In this document: positions 48,457-56,834 of the stretch, piece by piece
How positions within the stretch are numbered: the stretch's first letter is position 1
How the letters are laid out: the number at the start of each line of letters is the position of its first letter
NCBI GenBank assembly: GCA_003134655.1
Contig: PLBY01000082.1
Coordinates: forward strand, 29,173-93,172
DNA from: Acidobacteriaceae bacterium
GTDB lineage: Bacteria; Acidobacteriota; Terriglobia; Terriglobales; Acidobacteriaceae
DNA: 64,000 nt
Direction: 5' to 3'
Notes under the pieces: model-generated
The model's input: the letters and a program-made list of their open reading frames with translations, nothing else
What the model was told of the DNA's origin: nothing
Database searches by the model: none
Translations under genes and position numbers: made by a program

Positions 48457-49968
48457 ATGGCGGCGGCACCGATCAGTCCGGCGTGCCAGGTTTGCCGCGA
48501 ACGCGTCGCATCTCTTCAGCGCAAGGCAGACCATGCCGAATGTCTCCTCGCGAACGGAAGCAAACTTCGGATTTCTCGATTTCTCGCGGCCCACATCTCT
48601 AACGGCGACGAGATTGCGTTTCCGCTCTTCCCTGCCCCCGTCAATCGAGGAACCGAACTCTACGTCACCAAGAACTCGCACTCGGGACACAGCCACGATC
48701 TGTACCAGGCACCGATTGGAAATGCAACTCAACCCCAGAGGAATAAGCGAGATCAACTCTTCGTGGCCGCTGAAGTTGGTGAGGGAAGTCTTGGCATCTC
48801 CTCGGTCTTCTTGCGATGTGAGGTGTTGCGCGACTATTTCTACCGTATTCCGCGAGGCGGCGGTGCTTCGGATCAACACACCCTCTACGATGTCTTGCGG
48901 GTTCCGGCTGGCGCTTCTCCCACTGAAGTTCGCGTTGCGTACAAATTGCGGGCTTTGGAACTGAATTCCGCCGGCGCTCCTCACAGCGAGCGCGTTGGCT
49001 TGGAGCGAGCGTTCAACATTTTGGCTCAGCCAGAACTGCGTGCCTGTTATGACGCACTCTTAACCGATCCGGATGGCCCCGCGCCCTTTCCGTATGGCGG
49101 CTTTGGCTCTCTGTTCGTTGCTGGCGAGCGTTCTCACGATGGCGAGGTCTTCTTCGCAACCCGCATTTTGGCTTTTCTGCCGGAGCGGCGGCGGCGTCAG
49201 TTCCATGCTCCGCTGCGCAAATGCGACTTCGACGATGACCGCGCCTTGTACCACGACGCCCGTCGCAAGCTGGAGTTTTGGATTGATCACGCCGCTCTGG
49301 GCTTGGTGTGGAATTCGAGTTGGAACCAGTGGAAACACCTGCTCGGAGCCAAGATGCAGGTCAATGCAACGTTTGTGCAGAGCGGTAGGTACCGGCATCG
49401 CCACGGCAAGTGGGAACTCGTATCGCACGAAACGGCGTTGCCCAGCCGGATGGAGGTCAAGCTCCCCGCCGATATCCAGGAACAGATAGAGACTGCGAGG
49501 AAAACCTACCACCGGTTTGGGCAGTATTCTGCCGCGTTGGCTCAGATCCGCCTACGCGTCGAGTCCCAAGCAGTGGAGAAATCGGAACTCGAGAAGATGT
49601 GCGCGGCTCTGCGCGTTCCCGGCGACTTCGACATCTCTTTGACAACTTGGCGTCCCGATTACGATCGCTTCTTTTACCGCCAACTCTCTCACCGTGCTCG
49701 TCGGATCTATCTGTTTCGTACCGAATACATTTTTGAACTGGAAAAAGTCGTTGCTGTCGAAACCCCTCAACTCGGCCATGCCACGTATCTTTTCTCCAAG
49801 CCCATACGCATGGAGGGCTTTCTCGCCGCCTATACGAAGGTCTCGAAAGACGACATCCGCCACAACCGCGGCAGTGCAGCCGAGAAGCTAGGATTTCTCG
49901 GGCGCGTCATCCACGGCGCGAATCCAAGAACCTGGCTAAAGGAGTTGCGGCAGCGCCTGGGAGAGTAG
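48457..49968 (+). CDS. J-domain-like protein lacking HPD
   Basis: A 503-residue protein. Residues 140-205 match a J-domain in outline (HTLYDVLRVPAGASPTEVRV, then ERAFNILAQPELRACYDALL), but the HPD tripeptide that activates DnaK is absent; the loop reads ELNSAGAPHS. The N-terminal part has a CxxC (CQVCRERV) and the C-terminal 300 residues (FATRILAFLPERRRRQF, and WKHLLGAKMQVNATFV) are unrecognised. Without HPD it is unlikely to stimulate Hsp70 and may use the fold for binding only. It lies 105 bases after the PAS sensor gene on the same strand. Confidence 0.72.
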   Translation: MAAAPISPACQVCRERVASLQRKADHAECLLANGSKLRISRFLAAHISNGDEIAFPLFPAPVNRGTELYVTKNSHSGHSHDLYQAPIGNATQPQRNKRDQLFVAAEVGEGSLGISSVFLRCEVLRDYFYRIPRGGGASDQHTLYDVLRVPAGASPTEVRVAYKLRALELNSAGAPHSERVGLERAFNILAQPELRACYDALLTDPDGPAPFPYGGFGSLFVAGERSHDGEVFFATRILAFLPERRRRQFHAPLRKCDFDDDRALYHDARRKLEFWIDHAALGLVWNSSWNQWKHLLGAKMQVNATFVQSGRYRHRHGKWELVSHETALPSRMEVKLPADIQEQIETARKTYHRFGQYSAALAQIRLRVESQAVEKSELEKMCAALRVPGDFDISLTTWRPDYDRFFYRQLSHRARRIYLFRTEYIFELEKVVAVETPQLGHATYLFSKPIRMEGFLAAYTKVSKDDIRHNRGSAAEKLGFLGRVIHGANPRTWLKELRQRLGE

Positions 49969-50479
49969 CCCAGCAAGCCGACGGCGGCGGCGATCAAGTG
50001 CTCGCTACGCGCCAGCCGCTTTATCTTTCTTCTGAACTACCTCGCCGTCAGCCAACGGTCGAGTTCGTGCCCGTCCTCTCTTCCGCATTGCTCATACAGC
50101 TCGTAGGCGCGCAGGCGAATCCTGTCCACAAGTTTGTTTTCAGGTTCAACGGTCTGAATTGTTGTGCCAGCTGAGTGGGCTTTTGCGTGCGTACCTTTCG
50201 TAGCGACCGTCCTCCTGGACGCAATTTGTCGGCTTAGTTCATGTTATCCGCCTGTTTTGCTCCCGCGGCATCGACCTTGCAGCTCAAATGCTTTTTGACG
50301 GCAGCGTCTCCCTCAAGGAACCTAACCCGGTTCTGCCTAGGTCGGGCCTAGGTCGGGACTCTATTCCTGTGGTAGCTGGCCACGATAGAATGGTTCTGAG
50401 TTTACGCGGAGTGGTCGTTCTACTGTCCTGACACGTGCGGCGGTACTTTGTCGGGGAATTCTCTTATAGCCTCTTCGTG

Positions 50480-50577
50480 CCACCGTCCGAGCACAAAAGT
50501 GCTTGGTGTTTCTCTCACATAAGAGTAAAAAGGAAGCCGACTGTGAGAGGGGCCACGGCAACGTCGTGGCCTTTTTT
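50480..50577 (+). ncRNA. Candidate structured small RNA or attenuator
   Basis: Three hairpins in a row: AGCAC-AAAA-GTGCT (50490-50503), CTCTCACA with TGTGAGAG (50512-50519 and 50542-50549, 22-base loop), and GGCCACG with CGTGGCC (50551-50557 and 50565-50571) followed by six T. The last is a textbook intrinsic terminator. The 5' end is unknown. It lies 27 bases before the GTG of the protein kinase gene and far from any upstream coding end, so it may be a small RNA or a leader that controls the kinase operon by attenuation. Confidence 0.55.
50551..50577 (+). terminator. Intrinsic terminator
   Basis: A 7-bp G+C-rich stem with a 7-base loop, followed directly by TTTTTT. It sits just before the kinase gene on the same strand, so transcripts from upstream would end here unless the structure is overcome. 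Confidence 0.85.
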
Positions 50578-50603
50578 CTGGCCATTCGGTTCTGGAGCAT
50601 CGT

Positions 50604-51452
50604 GTGTTTACGCAAGCGACATTTCCCCTCTCAGACGCAAACACCGCGTTGGGAGCCCGATTCCGGGTTGGTACCCTCATACGCGGAGGCGGTCAAGGAG
50701 TTGTGTATCGAGGCTCTAGGACGAGCACGCCTGACGGGCGACAGGTCGGCGATGACTGCGCCATCAAGTACTATTTCGACTCCTCACAAGACGAGCGCGT
50801 CGAGCGGGAAATCAGGGCTCTTGAGGGCTTTAGGCACCCGAATTTGGCAAACATAGTCGAGCATGGACACATCACCTTGAGCGGTGAGTCCGTCAGGTAC
50901 GTCGCATGGGAATATATTGACGGCGATCCCTTGGACGCGAGGGTAAGAGCGGGACCAGTAGCGGCCAGGACGGTCGCCTGCGTCGGGCGGGACGTCGCCC
51001 GTGCCATTGACCACATATGGTCAAAGCGCATCGTTCATCGTGACGTTGCCCCTAAGAACATGATGCTGAGGAGGGGTGATCTGGAAGCTGTTCTTATCGA
51101 CCTCGGAATCGCGAGGCATCTTTCTGAAAGCCCTTTGACCGCACCTGGACTTACTTGGGGAACGTACGGTTACCTCTCGCCTGAACAATGCCGCGCTGAA
51201 CCCAACCTTTCCTGTCACTCCGATGTCTTTTCGCTCGGCGTCTCACTCCAAGAAGCTCTGGTCGGTCGGCACCCGACGCGAGGGGACCAACAGATTCTAA
51301 TCACTACCCCGCCGAAGACCTCGGACTTGGTGCCCTCTTCGCCAGCGGCCCTTGCCGAGGTCGTTGACCTAATGTTGAGCCTCCGGGCTCCCTTTCGACC
51401 GCTTCCAGCCGCCTTAGTCATTCGTTTTGCCGACCTGGCGGCTAGTCTGTGA
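50604..51452 (+). CDS. Hanks-type Ser/Thr protein kinase
   Basis: A 282-residue kinase domain with nothing else attached: glycine-rich loop IRGGGQGVVYRG, Lys55 in CAIKYYF, a helix-C Glu in VEREIRAL, H145-R-D147 with N152 in HRDVAPKNMM, D166-L-G in place of DFG, and YLSPEQ in place of APE. The essential residues are present, so it is probably active. There are no membrane spans or sensor domain. It overlaps or abuts the next gene and forms a compact unit with it; stand-alone kinases are common in phage-defence loci. Confidence 0.82.
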   Translation: MFTQATFPLSDANTALGARFRVGTLIRGGGQGVVYRGSRTSTPDGRQVGDDCAIKYYFDSSQDERVEREIRALEGFRHPNLANIVEHGHITLSGESVRYVAWEYIDGDPLDARVRAGPVAARTVACVGRDVARAIDHIWSKRIVHRDVAPKNMMLRRGDLEAVLIDLGIARHLSESPLTAPGLTWGTYGYLSPEQCRAEPNLSCHSDVFSLGVSLQEALVGRHPTRGDQQILITTPPKTSDLVPSSPAALAEVVDLMLSLRAPFRPLPAALVIRFADLAASL

Positions 51453-51459
51453 ACTAACT

Positions 51460-52755
51460 ATGTTCTACTACAACGCCAAGTATGCGTTCGCACTCCCGGG
51501 GCAGGCCCCAACTGCCATAGCAGGAGGAATCATCGCGGCTTCCGCCATGCCAGCGGGTCAGCTGGTGAGGCGCGACTTTAGAAAGTACTCCTACCTCCAA
51601 CACCGATTATTCGACCCCCAGCTGTACCTATCGAGCCTCGACCCCATCGTTGCGACCAAGTCAGTGGTGAACTTGGCCTCTTGGCCCTGGTTCTGCCCCG
51701 GCGCGGCGCCAGAGTACGATTCCGACACACATACCTCCGTTAAGAACTGGAAGGACCTCCACGCAGACGCACTTCTACAAAGCTGGCACAATTGCGTCCC
51801 GAACGATCCGCAGAAGATCGGAGACGCCGCCAGAGCTGCGGTCAAAGTTCAGTTGCAGCTAGGTTGCGAAATGATCATCCTGCCGGGTCCTTTGACGACA
51901 CTCGCCACGCAACAGTACGCAACGGAGACGGAGTGGATTGACGCGGGACTCGAAGCCTGCAAGTCACTCAAGGTAGGGATACCGGTTTTGGCAACAGTCG
52001 CCATTTCCGACAGTGTCCTGCGGGGGGTGGACCCGACCCAGAACCCGTTGCTGCAGACCATCACGAATCAACTCAGCGCCAGGGGAGAACTTGCTGGCGC
52101 GTACATCCTCCCCGAGCTGGCCTCGGAGAGCGGCTATGTGTGCACCAGTCGGGACACATTGTGGTCCTTACTTTTGCTCATTGACGACCTCGTACGGGGC
52201 GCGGGAAAAGCCGCGCTCGTCAATTATGTAGGCACCTTCGGGGCAGTCGCGTCTGCAGCCGGAGCCTCCGTTTGGTCGTCTGGCTACTATCGGGGCCAGC
52301 GCAGGCTGAAGCTCGCGGACTTCGAAGACCAGGAAGGCCGTGCAAGGCCGCGTTATCACAGCCTAAAACTAGCGGGAGACATCGGGCTGCAGAGCGACAT
52401 CGAAAGCGCTTACAAACAGTTCGGAGACCGAATTCTGACCGACACGAAAGACGGACTCTCATTGATGCAAGCACTTGCATCGGGAACTTACCCGCCTCCT
52501 GAGTGGGAGTACACGCCGAGCAACATCGCGGCGGCGGGAGGACACTATAACGAGATAGCGTACAGACTGGGACAGATCGCCAGCCAGAGCACGGATAGAC
52601 GGATCGAAACGGTAAAGCGGTGGCTCGAAGGGGCGGTCGTCTGGTCAAGTAACCTGCAAAAGATTGGTATCACAGGGTCCAGCCAAACAGAGCTAACTCA
52701 CCAAGCAGTCTGGTTAAACGCCTTCCAAGCATGGCGCTCCCATGCTAGGCTGTAA
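51460..52755 (+). CDS. Unknown barrel-like protein next to kinase
   Basis: About 431 residues from the ATG at 51460, 7 bases after the kinase stop. No family recognised. The sequence alternates hydrophobic strands and helices in the manner of a TIM barrel: GCEMIILPGPLTTLA, GIPVLATVAISDS, GAYILPELASESGY, AALVNYVGTFGAVASAAGASVWSSG. The pattern of a substrate barrel with a conserved LFDPQLYLSSLDP segment near the start suggests an enzyme, possibly nucleic-acid- or nucleotide-related, but I cannot assign it. Its last 42 bases overlap the end of the convergent winged-helix gene. Confidence 0.65.
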   Translation: MFYYNAKYAFALPGQAPTAIAGGIIAASAMPAGQLVRRDFRKYSYLQHRLFDPQLYLSSLDPIVATKSVVNLASWPWFCPGAAPEYDSDTHTSVKNWKDLHADALLQSWHNCVPNDPQKIGDAARAAVKVQLQLGCEMIILPGPLTTLATQQYATETEWIDAGLEACKSLKVGIPVLATVAISDSVLRGVDPTQNPLLQTITNQLSARGELAGAYILPELASESGYVCTSRDTLWSLLLLIDDLVRGAGKAALVNYVGTFGAVASAAGASVWSSGYYRGQRRLKLADFEDQEGRARPRYHSLKLAGDIGLQSDIESAYKQFGDRILTDTKDGLSLMQALASGTYPPPEWEYTPSNIAAAGGHYNEIAYRLGQIASQSTDRRIETVKRWLEGAVVWSSNLQKIGITGSSQTELTHQAVWLNAFQAWRSHARL

Positions 52756-53439
52756 CCGGCCCGACTCCGTCAGCCGGATACAAAGTTTCTGCACAGCTTG
52801 AACACGCTGAGGGCTGACACACGACTGCTCTCGCGCGCTGACCACCTCACTCAGTCCGCGCGCTCGAAGCATAAACAGTCCCACGCGAGACGCACGGAAC
52901 GCCTTAATCATTTCTTTGTCCCGAGATATCTGATCCCCATCGAGCACGACATACGCTCGGTCCGCAAACTTGAGATAGTTCACCGCCTGATCGAGAGCCT
53001 CGCGCCAGCGGCGCAATTTTAGCTCGACCGCCGTAACAAAGAGCGCCCTAGTAAAGCAACCGGCATCAAGAGAAATCTTGCCGTCACGAGTTAGGAGAAC
53101 CAGACCGGACTCCTGGATACGCTTGAACGCCCTAGCAGCAGCGGGGGCGCTCAGGTGTAAAATTTGCGATATTTCGGATTCCAGCAACTCGTCGCGCTGC
53201 TCAAGTAGCGCAAGAATGCACGCTTCAATGAAAGTAAAATTCCGCTTTAGCGGGCGAAGCTCCTCAGTCCACTCGCCGAAAAGAAGGTCGGGTATGACAT
53301 TTCCGACTGTAGGTTCGCGAAGATAGACCAAGCGATCAGGTGTCGAAGTGAACTTTTCGGGCAGGAGTTCACCGAGACTGGCGAACATGTCACGCTCAAA
53401 CCTGAAGGGCCCACTAGAGCCGGTCGCGGGCAGAATCAA
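52714..53439 (-). CDS. Winged-helix protein with PD-(D/E)xK-like C-terminus
   Basis: A 241-residue protein. Residues 80-130 form a winged helix (LLESEISQILHLSAPAAARAF, then IQESGLVLLTRDGKI). Residues 140-190 have a restriction-fold pattern around VELKLRRWREALDQAVNYL and ADRAYVVLDGDQI, where ExK follows a short helix-strand. The start is TTG at 53439 with a GAGGAG site. The gene converges on the barrel-like gene with a 42-base overlap, so it may be part of the same system. Its own upstream neighbour overlaps it by 4 bases. Confidence 0.65.
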   Translation of the reverse strand: MILPATGSSGPFRFERDMFASLGELLPEKFTSTPDRLVYLREPTVGNVIPDLLFGEWTEELRPLKRNFTFIEACILALLEQRDELLESEISQILHLSAPAAARAFKRIQESGLVLLTRDGKISLDAGCFTRALFVTAVELKLRRWREALDQAVNYLKFADRAYVVLDGDQISRDKEMIKAFRASRVGLFMLRARGLSEVVSAREQSCVSPQRVQAVQKLCIRLTESGRLQPSMGAPCLEGV

Positions 53440-53621
53440 TGCTTACTCCTCAACTTCGTCATGATTGCCACCACTTTAGCACGCCTGCTGGCTTTTCCTG
53501 AGAAGCGAAATATCTGTTTGCACCATGCGCCCGAGCCGTCGCCCACGCCGAAGCGAACGAACCACGATTCATAGCGGCGGCGCATGCTGAGCCGTGTGAA
53601 CGGGTGATTCAGAGAAGTCAT
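53436..53621 (-). pseudogene. Small ORF resembling the N-terminus of a larger enzyme
   Basis: A 61-residue frame. The first 35 residues (FTRLSMRRRYESWFVRFGVG, then DGSGAW) look like the start of a larger lipid- or carotenoid-related enzyme family common in Acidobacteriota, after which the similarity stops. The frame begins with a 4-base overlap with the zinc-ribbon gene and ends with a 4-base overlap with the winged-helix gene, so it could still be translated as a linker. I treat it as a truncated remnant. Confidence 0.4.
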
Positions 53622-53845
53622 ATTAGTTCAGACCGATAAAAGTGGCGACGCTCGAAAAGAGGCAGAGGTACTTCAAAAACCCGGGTCTCGCCAGTCTCGA
53701 ATTCAAATTCCTTCCCACACTCTGGCACGGGGCAGCTTGCTCTGAACTTTTTCTTGTTCTCCCCACCTTCGGTTTGCTGTCCGACAACAACCCAAGTTCC
53801 ACACTTCGGACATGTGACGCACGAACACGCAATGCGGTCGGCCAT
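53618..53845 (-). CDS. Small zinc-ribbon protein
   Basis: A 75-residue protein with two Cys pairs: TCPKCGTWVVVG and ASCPVPECGKEFEFE, spaced like a zinc ribbon, then a C-terminal FEVPLPLFERRHFYRSEL segment. Probably a structural or nucleic-acid-binding protein; no function known to me. It is divergent from the hemolysin III-family gene. Confidence 0.6.
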   Translation of the reverse strand: MADRIACSCVTCPKCGTWVVVGQQTEGGENKKKFRASCPVPECGKEFEFETGETRVFEVPLPLFERRHFYRSELI

Positions 53846-53974
53846 ACCCAGATTATATGGTGTCCCGGTGTTGCCTTTGCCGCGTCACACGCCACGACCA
53901 CTATCCCTCACCTCCGCATTGTTCTTGCTAAGTCCGGTACACAGAGAAACAATGGGGTTCAGGAGGAGGAAAAA

Positions 53975-54628
53975 GTGGATCGACCATCCCGCCGGATCTC
54001 TCTTGAAGAAATCGTGAACAGCACTACCCACGGAGTCGGCCTGGTCCTGAGTGTCGCGGGCTTCGTGGTCTTGCTTGCGATGGCGATTGGACATGGCACC
54101 GCATGGCACGTCGTAGGCTGCGCAATTTACGGCAGCACTCTCATTTGCCTCTACCTGGCCTCGACGCTGTACCACGGCATTCCCTCACCTCACCTAAAGC
54201 GTGCGCTGAGAATCTTGGATCACTCGGCGATCTATCTGCTGATTGCGGGAACCTACACGCCGTTTCTGCTCGTCAATTTGCGGGGCGGATGGGGATGGTC
54301 GCTGCTCGGAATCGTGTGGGGATGCGCCATGGCAGGGATCGTCTTCAAATTCTGGTTTGTAGACCATTTCAAGGTCCTCTCCACAGTCCTCTATCTCGCG
54401 ATGGGCTGGCTCGTAGTGGTGGCCGCCAGACCGCTCGTGACACATGTCTCGGCTCTCGGACTTCGATGGCTGGTTGCGGGAGGCGTCATGTACACGGTCG
54501 GTGTGGTGTTCTTCGCCTCTCGAAAGATTCCATATGGCCACGCCGTTTGGCACCTGTTCGTAATGGCAGGAAGCGTCTGCCACTACTTGGCAGTGCTTTA
54601 CGCCGTCGTGCTGCCGACGAAAATCTGA
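53975..54628 (+). CDS. Hemolysin III / YqfA-family membrane protein
   Basis: About 217 residues with seven membrane spans and the family motifs: EEIVNSTTHGVGL near the start, a conserved Ser-x3-His in LASTLYHG, LDHSAIYLLIAGTYTPF, and a final PYGHAVWHLFV with His residues. The His/Ser/Asp set forms a metal site in the PAQR fold. The GTG at 53975 has a strong AGGAGGAGG site 6 bases upstream; the frame stays open further upstream but that part is antisense to the zinc-ribbon gene. Confidence 0.88.
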   Translation: MDRPSRRISLEEIVNSTTHGVGLVLSVAGFVVLLAMAIGHGTAWHVVGCAIYGSTLICLYLASTLYHGIPSPHLKRALRILDHSAIYLLIAGTYTPFLLVNLRGGWGWSLLGIVWGCAMAGIVFKFWFVDHFKVLSTVLYLAMGWLVVVAARPLVTHVSALGLRWLVAGGVMYTVGVVFFASRKIPYGHAVWHLFVMAGSVCHYLAVLYAVVLPTKI

Positions 54629-55197
54629 TCTGCGGTGGCGTGTTGAGCTGGAATTGAGGGCCGGGAGCGCTGCGGCACCCTTTCGCCAACACGACACTTG
54701 AAAAGCCCTTCTCGACCTGCTTCGCGCGCGCGTGAGTTCCAGGGTGAACTCGGTGAAGAACGACGATCCCGCTTGCGCGGAAGAACATATCCCCCACACC
54801 TTATTCTGGTCAGGATCAGTGGAAGTCGTCGGACAGGTGGGGCCGAGCCTCGACCTCGCTGGCCCTTTGCGAAGATGAAGTTCTCCTGATCCTGCAACGC
54901 AAAGAATTTCGTTGCCGTACGCACTTTGGGTGGTGACACTCCGCCGGCTTCTGTCGGGCGGGTTAGGAGGAAGCTAAGATGTGCAGCCACAGAGTGTTAC
55001 TAGCACCGATCGTCTCACCAGGTCTGGGATTGAATGCCCAGCACCGGCGTCGTTTGACTGACATCTGCTTTCGGTCTAAATAGGACTCACGGACCAGCCC
55101 CGCTGTCGACTCGTGGCCCTTGTAAAAGGCGGGCCACATCGCGCTCGAAAATGCCGCTTAAGGTCGAACTTAAGGTCCCGCAAGGAAGACTACGCCC
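54629..55197. other. Intergenic region with one copy of the CCGTA motif
   Basis: A gap of 569 bases with no supported gene. A copy of the 22-base repeat seen at 2.5 kb lies at 54917-54938. The segment before the excisionase gene should contain its promoter and possibly an attachment site, but I could not locate a repeated core. Confidence 0.45.
54917..54938 (+). repeat. Isolated copy of the 22-bp repeat
   Basis: It reads CGTACGCACTTTGGGTGG plus TGAC, preceded by AAAGAATTTCGTTGC, close to the copy at 2653-2674 and its upstream AATT-rich context. It fits CCGTA-N9-GGTGGT. The recurrence over 50 kb away suggests one element or a shared binding protein. Confidence 0.7.
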
Positions 55198-55431
55198 ATG
55201 GCTACTCTACCAAGACCGGCCGAGCCAGCCCAATCTCCATCGCTTCAACTCCTCGAGCCCCTTCTGAACATTCAGCAGGCCGCGAAGATCCTGGGAATTT
55301 CCGAGAGCACGCTGCGGAATTGGGTGCAGCGCAAGAAAATCACCCGCGTCAAAGTCGGCGGACGCGTGCTGTTTCGCCCTGATACCATCCGGGACTTTAT
55401 CGCGTACAACACTCACCCGGCATCCGACTGA
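55198..55431 (+). CDS. Excisionase-like HTH protein
   Basis: A 77-residue protein with a MerR/excisionase-type HTH: LLNIQQAAKILGISESTLRN, then WVQRKKITRVKVGGRVLFRP. It is 5 bases upstream of the integrase gene, the usual pairing in which the excisionase steers the direction of recombination. Confidence 0.82.
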   Translation: MATLPRPAEPAQSPSLQLLEPLLNIQQAAKILGISESTLRNWVQRKKITRVKVGGRVLFRPDTIRDFIAYNTHPASD

Positions 55432-55436
55432 AGCTC

Positions 55437-56531
55437 ATGCGCGTTTTCAAACGTCCCGGAAGCTCGTACTACTACTTCGATTTCGATCTGGACGGCAAGA
55501 CCCACGTCAAGTCCACGCACCTCAAGAACGAGCGCGAGGCGCTGAGCTACGCCTCTGCTTACCGGACTAAGATCATAAAGCGGGAAGTGGGGCTAGTGGA
55601 CCCGGACAAGCCGCTGGTCCCCACGTTTAAGCAGTTCCAGGCCCAGTTCGATACCTGGATTGAAACCCAGCACGCCGACCATCCGGGCACAGTGAAATTC
55701 TACAAAGGCAATTACCAGATCATGCTGGCGTTCGAGGAGATGCGGGACCTCGCCCTCGACCGGATCGATGAAGCGGTGATCGAGCGCCTGAAATTCTGGG
55801 CCCTCGGCAGGGTGGGAAAGACGACGGTCAATCGCTACCTGGCAACACTCAGAAAGGCGCTCCGCTACGCCTGGCGGAAGCTGAAGATCATCGACCGCGC
55901 CCCCGTCATCGAGCAGTACCCGAATGAGCGGCAGGTGGAATACGTCTTCGACCCAAAGGACTATCAGCAGTGGGTTGAGAACGCGGAAGAGCCTCTGCGA
56001 TCGGCATCGATTCTGGCGCGCAACTCGGGCATCACGCGGGTCGAAATGCTGAACCTCGAGAAGGACTGCGTGCTCATCCGCAAACGGCTCGATGAAGACG
56101 GCAACTGGGGAGACCTGGTGATCAAGCGCGGATTGAAGCGGCGGGCCAGGAAGCGCGTCCTGAAAATCAATGAAGAAGTGAAAGAGGTTCTCGAACGGCT
56201 GGTCCTGGAATCCAGGTGCCGGCACGTATTCAGCCAGCCCCGTCACCCGGACTTGAAACTTGAGCCCTGGGTGCTCGAATCCGAGATGGGACGTCTCCGG
56301 GAGAAGCTGGCCCGTGATAAGATTAAGGTCGATCCGGACGCCGGACTTCATACTCTTCGCCACACGTTTTTGACCGAGGCCGGGGAGTATACGGACGCTT
56401 TTACGCTGCAGTACATCGCCGGGCACGACACCATCAAGACCACGATGCGGTATGTGCACCCTCGGGCGGAGTCGGTCAGCCGGGCGTTCGGCCGGATCAA
56501 TCGGAAGAAGAAGCCGGCGCAGTCGGCCTAG
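55437..56531 (+). CDS. Tyrosine integrase
   Basis: A 364-residue integrase with an N-terminal arm-binding segment, a SAM-like core-binding domain (residues 65-165) and a catalytic domain. Catalytic residues are visible: Arg201 (SGITRVEML), His305 and Arg308 (HTLRH), His330 (AGHDTIKTT) and Tyr339 (RYVHP). It appears intact. It is 129 bases from tRNA-Leu, a common integration target, so it probably marks the right end of an integrated element. The tRNA points away from the integrase, so the element would lie 5' of the tRNA gene, which is unusual. Confidence 0.9.
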   Translation: MRVFKRPGSSYYYFDFDLDGKTHVKSTHLKNEREALSYASAYRTKIIKREVGLVDPDKPLVPTFKQFQAQFDTWIETQHADHPGTVKFYKGNYQIMLAFEEMRDLALDRIDEAVIERLKFWALGRVGKTTVNRYLATLRKALRYAWRKLKIIDRAPVIEQYPNERQVEYVFDPKDYQQWVENAEEPLRSASILARNSGITRVEMLNLEKDCVLIRKRLDEDGNWGDLVIKRGLKRRARKRVLKINEEVKEVLERLVLESRCRHVFSQPRHPDLKLEPWVLESEMGRLREKLARDKIKVDPDAGLHTLRHTFLTEAGEYTDAFTLQYIAGHDTIKTTMRYVHPRAESVSRAFGRINRKKKPAQSA

Positions 56532-56660
56532 CGGAACCAGAGGCTGGCGCGGTCGGGGTAGTGCGGATGCAAAAGGTGCATACAAAAACGCATACAGTCG
56601 GCGGCGCGAAGGGTTGAAGTTGTAGTTGTAAGTAATTGAAAACAAAGCAGTTTTTAATTT

Positions 56661-56745
56661 GCGGAAGTGGTGGAACTGGCAGACACACCATCTTGAGGGG
56701 GTGGCGCCGAAAGGCGTGGGGGTTCAAATCCCCCCTTCCGCACCA
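56661..56745 (+). tRNA. tRNA-Leu (GAG)
   Basis: An 85-base class II tRNA with encoded CCA. The acceptor stem GCGGAAG pairs with CTTCCGC, the D-arm contains AACTGGCAGA, the anticodon stem CCATC/GGTGG closes a loop TTGAGGG with anticodon GAG, a variable arm with GCGCC-GAAA-GGCGT follows, and the T-arm is GGGGG-TTCAAAT-CCCCC. It reads CUC codons (and CUU by wobble). It separates the accessory region from secG. Confidence 0.95.
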
Positions 56746-56834
56746 TGATTTCTTGGTTCACCGTGGATAGCGCCACTCCACGAGATTGCTGGAACCACAA
56801 CATCGCCTTGAGCGTTAGGAAAACATCCAAACCT

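Larger units (their letters stand above)
49969..50603. other. 635-base gap holding an RNA candidate
   Basis: No convincing protein gene. A tandem CCTAGGTCGGG pair occurs around 50336-50358. The right part (50480-50577) forms three successive hairpins ending in a T-tract, listed separately. Confidence 0.5.

Noticed and set aside
50480..50577. Retron RNA
   Set aside because: No reverse transcriptase gene is present in the window and the hairpins lack a retron-like layout.
53642..53974. N-terminal extension of the hemolysin III-family protein
   Set aside because: It is antisense to the zinc-ribbon gene, and a strong ribosome-binding site sits just before GTG 53975.
55593..56645. 350-codon open frame antisense to the integrase
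   Set aside because: It is the shadow of a gene with complete catalytic residues on the other strand, and its composition is not protein-like.
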